Notes: a model not told the origin generated them from the sequence alone. Counted from the stretch's first letter, positions 26,521-35,454 are shown. The stretch: 64,000 nucleotides of DNA from Pseudomonas sp. PSE14 (GCF_029203285.1 NZ_CP115669.1:2232001-2296000); one strand, 5' to 3'. Numbers and translations: made by a program.

Positions 26521-27315
26521 CTAGTGGCTGAAACGCCGGAGGAATTCTTCCACCGCTTCCAGCACCACCGCCTGCTGCTGGCGGTGCGGGACATGGCCGC
26601 AGTCGGGCAGCAGTTTCAATACCGAGGGCACGCCGGGTACCGAGGTGAGGCGCTCGGGGTGCGCCGCCGAGCCGTACTCGTCCTGCTCGCCGTGCAGGCT
26701 GAGGATCGGGCACTTCACCAGGGCCAGTTCGGCATCCAGGTTCCAGTCGCTGAAGTCGTTCGACAGCCAGGTATCGACCCAGGCGCGCAGCACCCAGAAG
26801 GCCTTTTCGCCGTGGTACTTCTGCAGGCGTTCCAACTGGCCCTCCTGGGCGAATTCCTGTTCGGCCGCGCGGATGCCATCGCGGGTCTGGTGCTCGACGA
26901 AGGCCTGCGCCGATTCGGTGATCAACGCCGCGCAGGCCTGCGGGTGCTGCGCTGCGCAGGCCACCGCCATGGCGCCGCCGACGCTGTGGCCGAATACCAC
27001 GCAACGCTCGAAGCCGAAGTGCTGCTGTAACGCCGGGAGGTTCACCCGCGCCTCGTCGTCGATGAAGCCCAGGGGCAGGGCACCGGGGTGGCGTTCGGAG
27101 CGGCCGAAGCCGAGGCGGTCGTAGGCGATCACCGGGCGGCCGGTGGTGCGCGCCAGCTGTTCCGGGAAGTCCCGCCACAGCGCCACGCAGCCCAGGGAGT
27201 CATGCAACAGCAGGATCGGTTCGCCGCGTGTTTCGTCGGGCGTCCAGTCCTGGGCGAAGAGCTGGCCCTTTTCGGTACTGATCCAGTGTTCGCGGGTGCT
27301 GACGTGCAACGGCAT
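26521..27315 (-). CDS. Alpha/beta-fold hydrolase
   Basis: A 264-residue hydrolase with an oxyanion-type LLLHDSLG loop, nucleophile motif GHSVGG (Ser111), and a C-terminal LPDCGHVPH giving the catalytic His. The acid is probably in HGEQDEYG. The ATG at 27315 was chosen because CAGGAG lies at ideal spacing; an upstream ATG at 27360 would add 15 residues. The family includes haloperoxidase-like and esterase enzymes, so the substrate is open. The gene stands alone. Confidence 0.85.
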   Translation of the reverse strand: MPLHVSTREHWISTEKGQLFAQDWTPDETRGEPILLLHDSLGCVALWRDFPEQLARTTGRPVIAYDRLGFGRSERHPGALPLGFIDDEARVNLPALQQHFGFERCVVFGHSVGGAMAVACAAQHPQACAALITESAQAFVEHQTRDGIRAAEQEFAQEGQLERLQKYHGEKAFWVLRAWVDTWLSNDFSDWNLDAELALVKCPILSLHGEQDEYGSAAHPERLTSVPGVPSVLKLLPDCGHVPHRQQQAVVLEAVEEFLRRFSH

Positions 27316-27483
27316 GACGCTCTCCTGTCGTTTGGGGCTGACGCGCTTTTCGTTCGCCATAGTATTCCGGCCAGGCGCCCGCAGCGATGTTCAGACGAGC
27401 GTTCGGATGCAGCACTGGATCGAAAGCCGGCGTGCCGGCTCCTAAGAAAACCTTAAGGTGGCGCGGGGATGATGAGGACTTGC

Positions 27484-27532
27484 GACCGGAGCTGTCCCGG
27501 ATAGTGCTCACGCCGGGTCCGGTCGTTTTTTT
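27484..27532 (+). terminator. Terminator in the leader upstream of the MgtC-type gene
   Basis: A two-part stem: GACCGGA (27484-27490) pairs with TCCGGTC (27518-27524), and inside it CCCGG (27496-27500) pairs with CCGGG (27513-27517). Seven T follow at 27526-27532. No plus-strand gene precedes it, so it is probably an attenuator of the gene at 27790 or the end of a small RNA. Confidence 0.72.
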
Positions 27533-27646
27533 CAACTTGCATGGGAGTCCTGCCGTGGACACTTGCCCTGGTCGATTGCGACAGGTCTGAACAGCGAGCC
27601 GTCCGGCAGAACCCTGCTGCTGTCTCGCTGCGTAGCGGACAGTGGC

Positions 27647-27675
27647 GAAACGCATCCCCTGGCGGATGACGTTTC
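27647..27675 (+). promoter_or_regulatory. Leader hairpin upstream of the MgtC-type gene
   Basis: GAAACGCATCC (27647-27657) pairs with GGATGACGTTTC (27664-27675) with one small bulge around a 6-base loop. It lies between the terminator and the start codon. It could be one of several alternative structures in a regulated leader, or just a stable hairpin. Confidence 0.4.
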
Positions 27676-27789
27676 ACCATTCCCCTCCGGGGCCTATCCA
27701 GGCCTTTCGATCTTTCGCGATCCATCCCCGATAGCGCGCCGGCCTCGCCCGGCGCATGGACCGGCCGTGCGCCGGATACGAGGTGGAAC

Positions 27790-28494
27790 ATGGATTGGAA
27801 AATCTTCCTGCTGCGGGTCGCCGTGGCACTCGCCCTGGGCGCCCTGATCGGCGCCGAACGCCAGCTGCGCCAGCGTCTCACCGGCTTGCGTACCAACGCC
27901 CTGGTCAGCACCGGTGCCTGCCTGTTCGTGCTGATGACCCAGGCCATGCCGGGCCTCTCGGCGGACGCGCCGCGCATCGCCGCCTACGTGGTGTCTGGGA
28001 TCGGTTTCCTGGGCGGCGGCGTGATCATGCGCGATGGCCTGAACGTGCGTGGCCTGAATACCGCCGCCACGCTCTGGTGCACCGCCGCCATCGGCGTGCT
28101 GTGCAGCATGGGGCTGCTGCTGGAGGCCGCGCTGGGCAGCGTGGTGGTGCTGTGCGCCAACATCCTGCTGCGCGACATCGCTCAGCGCCTGAACCATCAG
28201 GAGGTGCTGCCGGCCAACGAGGCGGAGCAACGCTACGGTGTCGCCATCGTCTGCCGCGCCGAGGACGAGATCCAGGTGCGCAGCCTGATGCTGCACAGCC
28301 TGGACGGCGGCGAACTGCGCCTGCAGTCGCTGCACAGTGAGGACCAGCCCAACCCGGCCAGGCTGGAAGTGCGCGCCGAGTTGCTCGGCGGCCACGGCGC
28401 CAGCGGCCAGCTGGAGCGCATGGTCAGCCGCATCAGCCTGGAGAAGGGCGTCAGCTCGGTGCGCTGGCAACTGTTCGAGCTGGCCAGCGACTGA
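27790..28494 (+). CDS. MgtC/SapB-family membrane protein
   Basis: A 234-residue protein whose N-terminal half has four to five hydrophobic helices with the MgtC signature LGALIGAERQLRQRLTGLRTNALVS (core GAERQLRQRLTGLRT) and GIGFLGGGVIMRDG. An ACT-like soluble C-terminal domain follows (about residues 150-234). MgtC inhibits F-type ATP synthase and supports survival at low magnesium or in macrophages. The long leader with a terminator is reminiscent of Salmonella mgtC regulation, although no conserved sequence was recognised. Confidence 0.9.
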   Translation: MDWKIFLLRVAVALALGALIGAERQLRQRLTGLRTNALVSTGACLFVLMTQAMPGLSADAPRIAAYVVSGIGFLGGGVIMRDGLNVRGLNTAATLWCTAAIGVLCSMGLLLEAALGSVVVLCANILLRDIAQRLNHQEVLPANEAEQRYGVAIVCRAEDEIQVRSLMLHSLDGGELRLQSLHSEDQPNPARLEVRAELLGGHGASGQLERMVSRISLEKGVSSVRWQLFELASD

Positions 28495-28510
28495 GGTCGA
28501 TCGGCTTTTC

Positions 28511-28582
28511 GTAGGAGAGAGCTTGCTCGCGAACGGCCCAGGCGCCGAGGCCAGGAGGTTCGCGAGCAAGCTCGCTCCTACA
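28511..28582. repeat. REP-type palindromic pair
   Basis: GTAGGAG..AGCTTGCTCGCGAAC (28511-28534) is repeated in inverse as GTTCGCGAGCAAGCTCGCTCCTAC (28558-28582), forming a long cruciform with a GC-rich centre. This is the common Pseudomonas REP core (GGAGCGAGCTTGCTCGCGAA type). It lies between convergent gene ends (28494 plus, 28685 minus) and may serve both as a terminator structure and as a REP-associated transposase substrate. Confidence 0.88.
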
Positions 28583-28684
28583 GGGGACTTCGAGGATGGG
28601 GTGATCAGCAGCCGAGCTCAGCTCTCTCACGCCACGCCATCAGCGCTTGCGTTCGTCCATCATCAGTGACAATGACGCAGTCCA

Positions 28685-29794
28685 TCAGGTCCCGGTCTTG
28701 ACCTTGCTCCACACCCGTGTGCGGACTCGCTCCGTCTTCAGCGGCAGGGGTTCGAGCGGGAACAGGGTGGCCATCACTTCCTTCGACGGATAGGCGCCGG
28801 GGTCGTCGCGCAGCTTCGCGTTCACCAGCATCGTGGCGTCGCGGTTGGCGTTGGGGTAGCCGACGTAGTCGGAGCTCTTGGCCACCACCTGCGGGCGCAG
28901 CATGTAGTCGATGAAGGTCAGGCCCTGTTCGGGATGCGGCGCGTCCTTGAGCAGCACGAAGCTTTCCACCCACACCGGTGCGCCTTCGCGGGGGATGCTG
29001 TAGGCGATCTTGCGGCCATTGCCGGCGCGCTCGGCGGTGAGCCGCGCATCGAACACGCCGCCTTCCCAGCCGACCACCGCGCAGGTGTTGCCGTTGGCCA
29101 GGTCGGTGATGAACTTCGAGGAGTCGAAGTAGCGCACGTAGGGGCGGATCTTCAGCAGCAGCGCCTCGGCCTTGCGGTAGTCGTCGGGGTTCTGGCTGTT
29201 GGCCGGCAGCCCCAGGTAGTGCAGGGCGATGGAGACGATCTCGGTCGGCGAGTCGAGCATGGCCACGCCGCACTGGCTGAGCTTGGCGATGTTCTCTTCC
29301 TTGAAGATCAGGTCCCAGGTGTTCACCGGCGCCTGGTCGCCGAACAGCTCGTGAATCTTGTCGACGTCGTAGCCGATGCCAGTGGTGCCCCAGAGGTAGG
29401 GCGCGCCATAGCGGTTACCGGGATCGTTCTTCTGCAGGGTGGCGAGCACTTCCGGGTCCAGGTGCGGCCAGTTCGGCAACTTGGTGCGGTCCAGTTCCTG
29501 CAGGACACCGGCCTTGATCAGGTTGGGCAGCACGTCGCCGCTGACCACCACCACGTCGTAGCCGGTGCGTCCGGCCATCAGCTTGCTCTGCATCACCTCG
29601 GCGTTGTCGAACACGTCCAGCACCGGGGTGATGCCGCTTTCCTGCTGGAACTCCCCGGGCGTTTCGGGGGCGATGAAGTCGTACCAGTTGTACAGGTGCA
29701 CGGTGGGGCCGTCGGCGGCCTGGACGCCGCCGAGGGGCGCGCCGATCAGGGTGGCCAACGCCAGGGCCGATGCCAGTAGACGAGGGGCTTTCAT
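28685..29794 (-). CDS. Polyamine ABC transporter substrate-binding protein (PotF/SpuD-like)
   Basis: A 369-residue periplasmic protein with a signal peptide ending VQA at about residue 26. It starts VHLYNWYDFIAPET, followed by ESGITPVLDVFDNAE, GYDVVVVSGDVLPN and LWGTTGIGYDVDKI, all typical of PotF/SpuD/SpuE. It binds putrescine or spermidine-like cations for an ABC importer. No permease or ATPase gene accompanies it, so it must use another transporter. It lies 91 bp downstream of the nitrilase-family gene. Confidence 0.9.
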   Translation of the reverse strand: MKAPRLLASALALATLIGAPLGGVQAADGPTVHLYNWYDFIAPETPGEFQQESGITPVLDVFDNAEVMQSKLMAGRTGYDVVVVSGDVLPNLIKAGVLQELDRTKLPNWPHLDPEVLATLQKNDPGNRYGAPYLWGTTGIGYDVDKIHELFGDQAPVNTWDLIFKEENIAKLSQCGVAMLDSPTEIVSIALHYLGLPANSQNPDDYRKAEALLLKIRPYVRYFDSSKFITDLANGNTCAVVGWEGGVFDARLTAERAGNGRKIAYSIPREGAPVWVESFVLLKDAPHPEQGLTFIDYMLRPQVVAKSSDYVGYPNANRDATMLVNAKLRDDPGAYPSKEVMATLFPLEPLPLKTERVRTRVWSKVKTGT

Positions 29795-29885
29795 GGGATG
29801 CTCCTGGCCGGCTTCCGTGAGGAGCGCCGGCGGTTCTGATTGGAATTGTTATGGGCAGGTTGCAACCGGTAAAGAGCGGGTCGCT

Positions 29886-30701
29886 TCAGGGAATCAGCAG
29901 TTCACGGCGACCGTCGGCGTGCTTGATGCGTTCGCCCGGCAGGCGGAAGCGTTTCTCCCGGTGATAGTCGTACAACGCGCGGGCGCCGGCGAGCCGGGTG
30001 AAGTCCAGCTCGACGCTGTGCCGACATTCCTCGCGCCCGGCCTCGAACAGCAGGTGGCCGAAGGGATCGAACGCGGCGCTGCCGCCGGCGAAGACCAGGT
30101 CGTCGTCGCCACTGCCCACGCGGTTCACCACCACGGCGAACACCTGGTTCTCCTGGGCGCGGGCGGCGATGGAGGTGCGGTGCACGTGGCCGTAGGGCTC
30201 CATGTTGCCGTCGGTGACCAGGATCAGCTCGGCGCCCAGTTCGGCCACGGCGCGGGCGGTCTCGGGGAACTCGGTGTCGTAGCAGATCAGCAGGCCGATG
30301 CGTATGCCGTGCCACGGGAAGGTCACGTAGCGGTCGCCGGGCTCCACCAGGCCGGGTTCGGAGATCCACAGGTGGGTCTTGCGGTAGTGCGCCAGGATGC
30401 CTTCGGGGGCGATGAACAGCGTGGTGTTGTAGAAGCGTCCGCCGTCGTTCTCGATCAGCCCGACCACCACGGCAACTTCATGGTCGCGGGCGGCCTGGGC
30501 GATGGCGCGCACGCTCGGGCCGTCGAGGGACTCGGCGTTGGCGGCGATGTTGCCGGCGTCGAGGAAGCCGGTGATCTGCGATTCGTGGAAGACCACCAGG
30601 TCGGTGTCCGGCGCGCAGGTGGCGATGGCCTTGAGGATGCGCTGCAGGTTGTGGGCGGTGTCGCCGTCACGGGCTGCCAGCTGTACCAGTTCGAGTTTCA
30701 T
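29886..30701 (-). CDS. Carbon-nitrogen hydrolase (nitrilase superfamily)
   Basis: A 271-residue nitrilase-superfamily amidohydrolase with the full catalytic triad: Glu40 (FHESQITGF), Lys108 (HYRKTHLW) and Cys140 (LLICYDTEFPE). This branch includes N-carbamoylputrescine amidase and omega-amidases. Its pairing with a polyamine-binding protein suggests amide hydrolysis in polyamine use, which is inference. The ATG at 30701 begins the domain. It is divergent from the LuxR regulator at 30825. Confidence 0.87.
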   Translation of the reverse strand: MKLELVQLAARDGDTAHNLQRILKAIATCAPDTDLVVFHESQITGFLDAGNIAANAESLDGPSVRAIAQAARDHEVAVVVGLIENDGGRFYNTTLFIAPEGILAHYRKTHLWISEPGLVEPGDRYVTFPWHGIRIGLLICYDTEFPETARAVAELGAELILVTDGNMEPYGHVHRTSIAARAQENQVFAVVVNRVGSGDDDLVFAGGSAAFDPFGHLLFEAGREECRHSVELDFTRLAGARALYDYHREKRFRLPGERIKHADGRRELLIP

Positions 30702-30824
30702 TGTCGGGCCTTGTTGTTGTTCGAGTGGGTCCCGCCGGGGCGGGTGACAAGGCCCCGGAGGCAATGCAAGTATGCGTTTCGCTTCAGGATTTCCTATCAC
30801 GTCGAGTAGTTAACCCCGGGGGGT

Positions 30825-31622
30825 ATGCGGATGAACCTCAGCCTTGCGGATGTGGCCTGGAACCGGTCGGTAGGGCAGTTGATCGAGTCGCTCGACCGGC
30901 CCGGCTTCTGGCCTGCGCTGGCGCGGGTGCTGGATGAGTTCGTGCCGCTGGATAACTGGGTGGCGCTGCTGTTCAGCGATGGCCGACCCTACCTGTTCGC
31001 CGAGAGTCCCTACGAGGGGGAATCGCCCGATCCGCTGTTCCACGACTACATCAAGGGCCTGTACCTGCTCGACCCGTTCTACGTCGCGAACCGCGAAAGG
31101 CCCGGCAGCGGCTTGTTCCGCCTGTCCGAGGTGGCGCCCGAGCGCTTTCGCCAGACCGAGTACTACCGCCTGTACTTCGACCGCAACGTCAAGGAAGACG
31201 AGGTGCAGTACAACGTGCAGCTCGACGAGGCGCGCACCCTGTGCCTGTCACTGGGCAGCAGGCGGCGCTTCACGGCGGAGCAGATCGCGCTGCTGGAACT
31301 GATCCGCCCCTGGGTTGCCGGGCTGATGCGCCAGCGCCTGTTCTTCGAAGGCGTCATGGCCGAGCAGCCGGTGCGCCAGGCGCCGCGCTGGCAGGGCGAC
31401 CTGGAGGCTGCGATGGAGCGCCTCGGCACGCCGCTGACGGCGCGCGAGCTGGACGTGATCCGCCTGATGCTCGGTGGCTGCTCGAACAAGGAAGTGGCGA
31501 ACAAGCTGGATATCTCGGCCGAGACGGTGAAGGTCCACCGCCGGCACATCTACGCCAAGCTGAACATCAAGTCGCAGCCGGAGCTGTTCGCGCTGTTCCT
31601 CAAGGCCCAGTCCGACGCCTGA
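30825..31622 (+). CDS. LuxR-family regulator
   Basis: A 265-residue protein with an N-terminal sensor-like domain (about residues 10-180) and a C-terminal LuxR helix-turn-helix: LTARELDVIRLMLGGCSNKEV then SAETVKVHRRHIYAKL. The N-domain lacks the conserved Trp/Tyr pattern of homoserine-lactone binding, so it is probably an orphan ligand sensor. It is divergent from the nitrilase/PotF pair (30701) and likely controls it. A second ATG lies 6 bp downstream (30831). Confidence 0.88.
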   Translation: MRMNLSLADVAWNRSVGQLIESLDRPGFWPALARVLDEFVPLDNWVALLFSDGRPYLFAESPYEGESPDPLFHDYIKGLYLLDPFYVANRERPGSGLFRLSEVAPERFRQTEYYRLYFDRNVKEDEVQYNVQLDEARTLCLSLGSRRRFTAEQIALLELIRPWVAGLMRQRLFFEGVMAEQPVRQAPRWQGDLEAAMERLGTPLTARELDVIRLMLGGCSNKEVANKLDISAETVKVHRRHIYAKLNIKSQPELFALFLKAQSDA

Positions 31623-31624
31623 GC

Positions 31625-32770
31625 TCACTGCAAGCGGGAGAGGATGTCCCAGGCGAGTTTCACCCGCGCCTCGTTGGGATAGTTGCGGTTGGCGAGCAGC
31701 ACGATGCCGCGCTGCTTGGCCGGTACGAAGGCCACGTAGGCGCCGAAGCCGGCGGTGGCGCCGGTCTTGTTCACCCAGACCTTCTGCTGCGGCGGCAGCG
31801 GCGGGGTGATGGCGGTGACCGGCTGGCTGCCCTGGATCATCTGGCTGCCGTTGTACTGTTGCAGCTCCGCCAGTTTCGGTGGGTAGGCGTACTGCTCCCA
31901 GATCAGATCCTGGGTCATCGGGCCGACCTTGTAGTAACCGGTGCGGGTGGCGTCGAGCGCGGCCTGCAGCTTTTCTCCCAGCTTGACCCGGCCCAGCTGG
32001 ATTTCCACGAAGCGCAGCAGGTCGCGGCTGCTGGTGCGCACGCCATAGGCCACGTCGGCCAGCACGTCGGGGTTGATTCGCACCGGCGCGTCGTCCTTGT
32101 CGTAGCCCTGGGCGTAGTAACCCTGGCGGGTCACCGGCACCTCGATATGGGTGTTGGAGAGGCCCAGCGGGGCGAACAGGTTGCGCTGCATCGCCGTCTT
32201 GTACGGCACGTCCAGCGCCCGTTCAGTGGCGAAGCCGACCAGCGCGATGCTGGGATTGGCGTAGGTGCGCTGGGTGCCGGCAAGGTACTGCGGCTGCCAG
32301 TCGTTGTAGTACTGGGTGAGCTGCTCCGGCGTCTGCACTGTGTCGGGAATCTGCAACGGGAAGCCACCGGCGGTATGGGTGGCGAGGTTGATCAGGCTGA
32401 CCTTGTCCAGGGCGCTGCCGCGCAGTTCCGGCATGTAGCGGCTGGGGCTGTCCTTGAGCGACAGCTTGCCGGCGGCCTGGGCGAAGGCGGCGAGGGTCAC
32501 GGTGAAGGTCTTGCTGATCGAACCGATCTCGAACAGCGTGTCGCTGGTGACCGGCTGGTGGTTCTCCCGGGAGGCCAGGCCGAAGTTGTAGAAGCGCTGC
32601 TCGCCGTTATCGGTGACGCCGATCGCCAGCCCCGTGATGCCATTCTCGCGCATCACCGCCTCGGCGGCCTTCTGCACCCTGGCGTCGAAGTCCGGCGTGT
32701 AGGCGTTGGCCGTGGGAATGCCGGTGAGGCTGAGTGAGCAGCTGAGTGCGAGCAGGCCGGTCAGGCGCAT
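31625..32770 (-). CDS. ampC: Class C beta-lactamase (AmpC)
   Basis: A 381-residue periplasmic enzyme. The signal peptide ends ANA at about residue 23. The class C active-site motifs are intact: SISK (Ser84-Lys87), YAN (Tyr170-Asn172) and KTG (335-337). It also keeps ETLFEIGS-like context and GYYKVG, as in Pseudomonas-derived cephalosporinase. No ampR lies next to it; the divergent neighbour is an RlmN-like gene. The start at 32770 is favoured by AGGA spacing, with 32779 as an alternative. It is probably chromosomal and able to hydrolyse cephalosporins. Confidence 0.93.
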   Translation of the reverse strand: MRLTGLLALSCSLSLTGIPTANAYTPDFDARVQKAAEAVMRENGITGLAIGVTDNGEQRFYNFGLASRENHQPVTSDTLFEIGSISKTFTVTLAAFAQAAGKLSLKDSPSRYMPELRGSALDKVSLINLATHTAGGFPLQIPDTVQTPEQLTQYYNDWQPQYLAGTQRTYANPSIALVGFATERALDVPYKTAMQRNLFAPLGLSNTHIEVPVTRQGYYAQGYDKDDAPVRINPDVLADVAYGVRTSSRDLLRFVEIQLGRVKLGEKLQAALDATRTGYYKVGPMTQDLIWEQYAYPPKLAELQQYNGSQMIQGSQPVTAITPPLPPQQKVWVNKTGATAGFGAYVAFVPAKQRGIVLLANRNYPNEARVKLAWDILSRLQ

Positions 32771-32892
32771 GGCGAACATCCTGTTGCGATGGGCAAGGGC
32801 TGACCCTAGCACCGCCGCGTCCATCGCTCCAGTGGCCGCGGCGACAGCCTGTGCTACGCCGCGAGCCCCGCGGGTGATAGCATGCGCGCCCC

Positions 32893-33942
32893 ATGCACTT
32901 CACCGACCTCGACCAACGCCTTGCCGACCTCGGCGCGCTGCCCATGCACCGCGCCCGGATGCTTCGCGCCTGGCTGCAGGGCAGGGCGCTGGACGCCGGC
33001 ACCAAGCGGCAGGCCAGCGAGGACTTCCTGCCGCTGAGCGTACGCCGCGGCGTGGCGGACATCGCAGACGAGCTTGAGCAACTGGCGCGCCTGCATTCCC
33101 GCCATCCCGGCGCGGACGGCTCCGAGCGTCTGCTGGTCCAGCTGCGCGACGGGCAGATGGTGGAAAGCGTGCTGCTGCCGCGCGGTGGCGTGTGCGTGTC
33201 CACCCAGGTTGGCTGCGCGGTGGGCTGCCTGTTCTGCATGACCGGCAAGGGCGGCTTGCTGCGCCAGCTGAGCGCCATGGAGATTCTCGTCCAGGTGGTG
33301 CTCGCTCGCCGCCTGCGGCCGGTGAAGCGCGTGGTGTTCATGGGCATGGGCGAGCCAGCGCACAACCTCGACAATGTGCTCGAAGCCATCGACCGCCTCG
33401 GTACCGACGGCGGCATCGGCCACAAGAACCTGGTGTTCTCCTCCGTGGGCGATCCGCGCGTGTTCGAGCGCCTGCCCCGGCAGCGCATCAAGCCGGCCCT
33501 GGCGCTGTCGCTGCACACCAGCAAGGCCGAACTGCGCGAGCAACTGCTGCCGCGCGCACCAAAGCTCAGCCCCGACGAGCTGGTGGAGTTGGGCGAGACC
33601 TACGCCCGGCAGGTTGGCTATCCCATCCAGTACCAGTGGACGCTGCTCAAGGGCATCAACGACGGCCGGGACGAACTCGACGGCATCCTGCGCCTGTTAA
33701 AGGGCAAGCTCGGCGTCCTCAACCTGATCCCCTTCAACAGCCTCGAAGGCGACCAGTACCAGCGCCCGGACGGTGAGCGCATCAATGAGATCGTCCGCTA
33801 CCTGCACAGCCGGGGCGTGCTGACAAAGGTGCGCAACAGTGCCGGGCAGGACGTGGATGGCGGCTGCGGACAGCTGCGTGCGCGCGCAGGCGCGCTGATC
33901 GCCAGCACTCGCGGCATTAAGGCAACGTCTGTCCGCGAATAA
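32893..33942 (+). CDS. RlmN/Cfr-family radical SAM protein
   Basis: A 349-residue radical SAM protein. The cluster motif CAVGCLFC is at Cys108, Cys112 and Cys115. Cys101 (GVCVSTQ) and Cys325 (GGCGQLRA) match the two catalytic cysteines of RlmN/Cfr. GEPAHNLDNV and SVGDPRVFERL fit the family. RlmN methylates A2503 of 23S rRNA and A37 of tRNA; Cfr also methylates C8 and causes drug resistance. The isolated position, away from ndk/pilF-type genes, suggests a paralogue rather than the housekeeping RlmN. Which activity it has cannot be decided here. Confidence 0.85.
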   Translation: MHFTDLDQRLADLGALPMHRARMLRAWLQGRALDAGTKRQASEDFLPLSVRRGVADIADELEQLARLHSRHPGADGSERLLVQLRDGQMVESVLLPRGGVCVSTQVGCAVGCLFCMTGKGGLLRQLSAMEILVQVVLARRLRPVKRVVFMGMGEPAHNLDNVLEAIDRLGTDGGIGHKNLVFSSVGDPRVFERLPRQRIKPALALSLHTSKAELREQLLPRAPKLSPDELVELGETYARQVGYPIQYQWTLLKGINDGRDELDGILRLLKGKLGVLNLIPFNSLEGDQYQRPDGERINEIVRYLHSRGVLTKVRNSAGQDVDGGCGQLRARAGALIASTRGIKATSVRE

Positions 33943-34097
33943 CTGCACCTGGAGTCGTCCTCGGGCAATCCTGACGGATAGGATTTTTCTGACAGCAGCC
34001 TAAGAGTTCGACGACCGTGCTGCTTAGCGCCGCTCCCTAGAATTCCGCCGGAGCCGCAGGCCACTGCCTGCGGGAATTTCGGCTGAGTCGAGGTGCG

Positions 34098-35048
34098 ATG
34101 ATGAAACTCCGAATTCTGGTAGTGGCGATCTGTTCGGTGGCTGGTCTGACCGGCTGTGGCCAGGGCGAGGCGGCTAAAGTCCCCGTGCACACTGGCCTGG
34201 TTTCGACGCCCGCGCTGCCGATCATCAAGGAGGCGGTTCGCTCGCTGTCGCCGACCTTCAATGGCAAACATGTTCCGGTGCTGGCCAACCAGCTTTGTTT
34301 GCTGGCGGCGGGGCAGGTGAGCGCTGAACAGAACCGCGCCCAACTCACCTCGATGGGCTTCGTTCCGGACCAGATGCCGCACCAGGGCGGTGATGGCCTG
34401 GCCCTGCTGGTGAATGGCGACCGGGCAGCCCAGGCAACCGCCTGCGCCGCCTACCAGGCGAGTGCCGCGCTGGTGCCGGTGAATCCCCAGGAGCTGATGC
34501 GTGATGTGGTGACCAAGCCCAAGGCAGCCACCCCTTCGACGCCGGATGACAAGGCGCATACATCCAAGGAGCATGCGCAGAAGGGTGAGGCAGAGAGCCC
34601 TGCGGTCACCAGGGCCGAGCACGAGCGGGAGCTCGACCCCCAGGCCCTGAATCGCCTGCTGCCGTTGCGCATGGCCCAGGCGCGCGCGGATGCGGATATC
34701 TTTGCCTATATTGCCCAGCGGCTGTCGGAACAACCGGGGCTGAGCGTGGCGCAGTATGGCGACCAGGCCCGCCGGCTGTTCGCCACCCTGGCGCCGTCCT
34801 ACCTCCGACTGGTGCAACAGCATTTGCCGGCCGCCAGCGCGACGATGCGCCTGAACCAACTGGATGCCTACCACCTGAGCTTCGATAGCGACGAGGGTGC
34901 CCGCTACAGCGCGGCGAGCTTCGGCGGCATGACGCTGGAGCAGGACGGGCAACTCTGGCTCGGCCGTGGCCTGATCCAGGGCACTGATTATCGGGTCCAG
35001 GCGACCTACATCGCTCCTGGCGCCGCTCGCCCCCAGACCGCGCATTGA
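34098..35048 (+). CDS. Lipoprotein of unknown function upstream of the adhesin
   Basis: A 316-residue protein with a lipobox: the signal sequence ends AGLTGC at about residue 20, so a diacylated Cys is likely. A charged Lys/Glu/Ala-rich linker spans about 145-185, and the C-terminal domain (about 190-310) contains LRLVQQHLPAASATM. No family was recognised. It lies 407 bp upstream of the trimeric autotransporter in the same direction. SadB-type lipoproteins assist trimeric autotransporters, which makes a similar role a testable idea. The start could be 34098 or 34101. Confidence 0.7.
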   Translation: MMKLRILVVAICSVAGLTGCGQGEAAKVPVHTGLVSTPALPIIKEAVRSLSPTFNGKHVPVLANQLCLLAAGQVSAEQNRAQLTSMGFVPDQMPHQGGDGLALLVNGDRAAQATACAAYQASAALVPVNPQELMRDVVTKPKAATPSTPDDKAHTSKEHAQKGEAESPAVTRAEHERELDPQALNRLLPLRMAQARADADIFAYIAQRLSEQPGLSVAQYGDQARRLFATLAPSYLRLVQQHLPAASATMRLNQLDAYHLSFDSDEGARYSAASFGGMTLEQDGQLWLGRGLIQGTDYRVQATYIAPGAARPQTAH

Positions 35049-35454
35049 TGTCCCTGGGCGGGGTGTGCTCCGCCCGCTTTTTCACGTTCCAACGCTCGTC
35101 CGCACGGGCTCGCCTTGTCAGGCGGTAGGCAGTCGGACTGTCGCCGTTTCATTCGCTGCTATTTGCCGCTGCCTACAACGCTTGCAGTTTGCTCGCTTGC
35201 CCCGCTGCCGATTATCCGTTGTCGGCAGTGCCCGGTACGCCGGAGCCAGAGCGTCCGCGTGTTTCCACCCCTCGTCAATGTTCGAAATTTGTGCTGAGAG
35301 GGCTTTCCGGAATTAGGAAATGCCCTACGCAGCCTTCAGAGCCTCCTGAATTCGCTGAAGTCCCTCGCTCCTTAGCATCTGCGCACCCGTCCACCAGAGG
35401 CTCGCGATGTCTCGGTTGACAGCGGCCATCAACTATTTAGTGGGGATTTCTTTC
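35049..35454. other. Intergenic region upstream of the adhesin
   Basis: A 406-bp stretch with no gene and no clear terminator after the lipoprotein. It probably holds the adhesin promoter: TTGACA occurs at 35416-35421, but no good -10 element follows at standard spacing. A longer reading of the adhesin frame from 35407 is less likely than the 35455 start. Confidence 0.5.

Larger units (their letters stand above)
27316..27789. other. Intergenic region with structured leader of the MgtC-type gene
   Basis: These 474 bp separate the hydrolase (minus) from the MgtC-type gene (plus). They carry an agccggcgtgccggct hairpin near 27424-27440, a strong plus-strand terminator at 27484-27532, and a long hairpin at 27647-27675. 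No convincing gene was found. The layout resembles a long regulated 5' leader. Confidence 0.6.
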
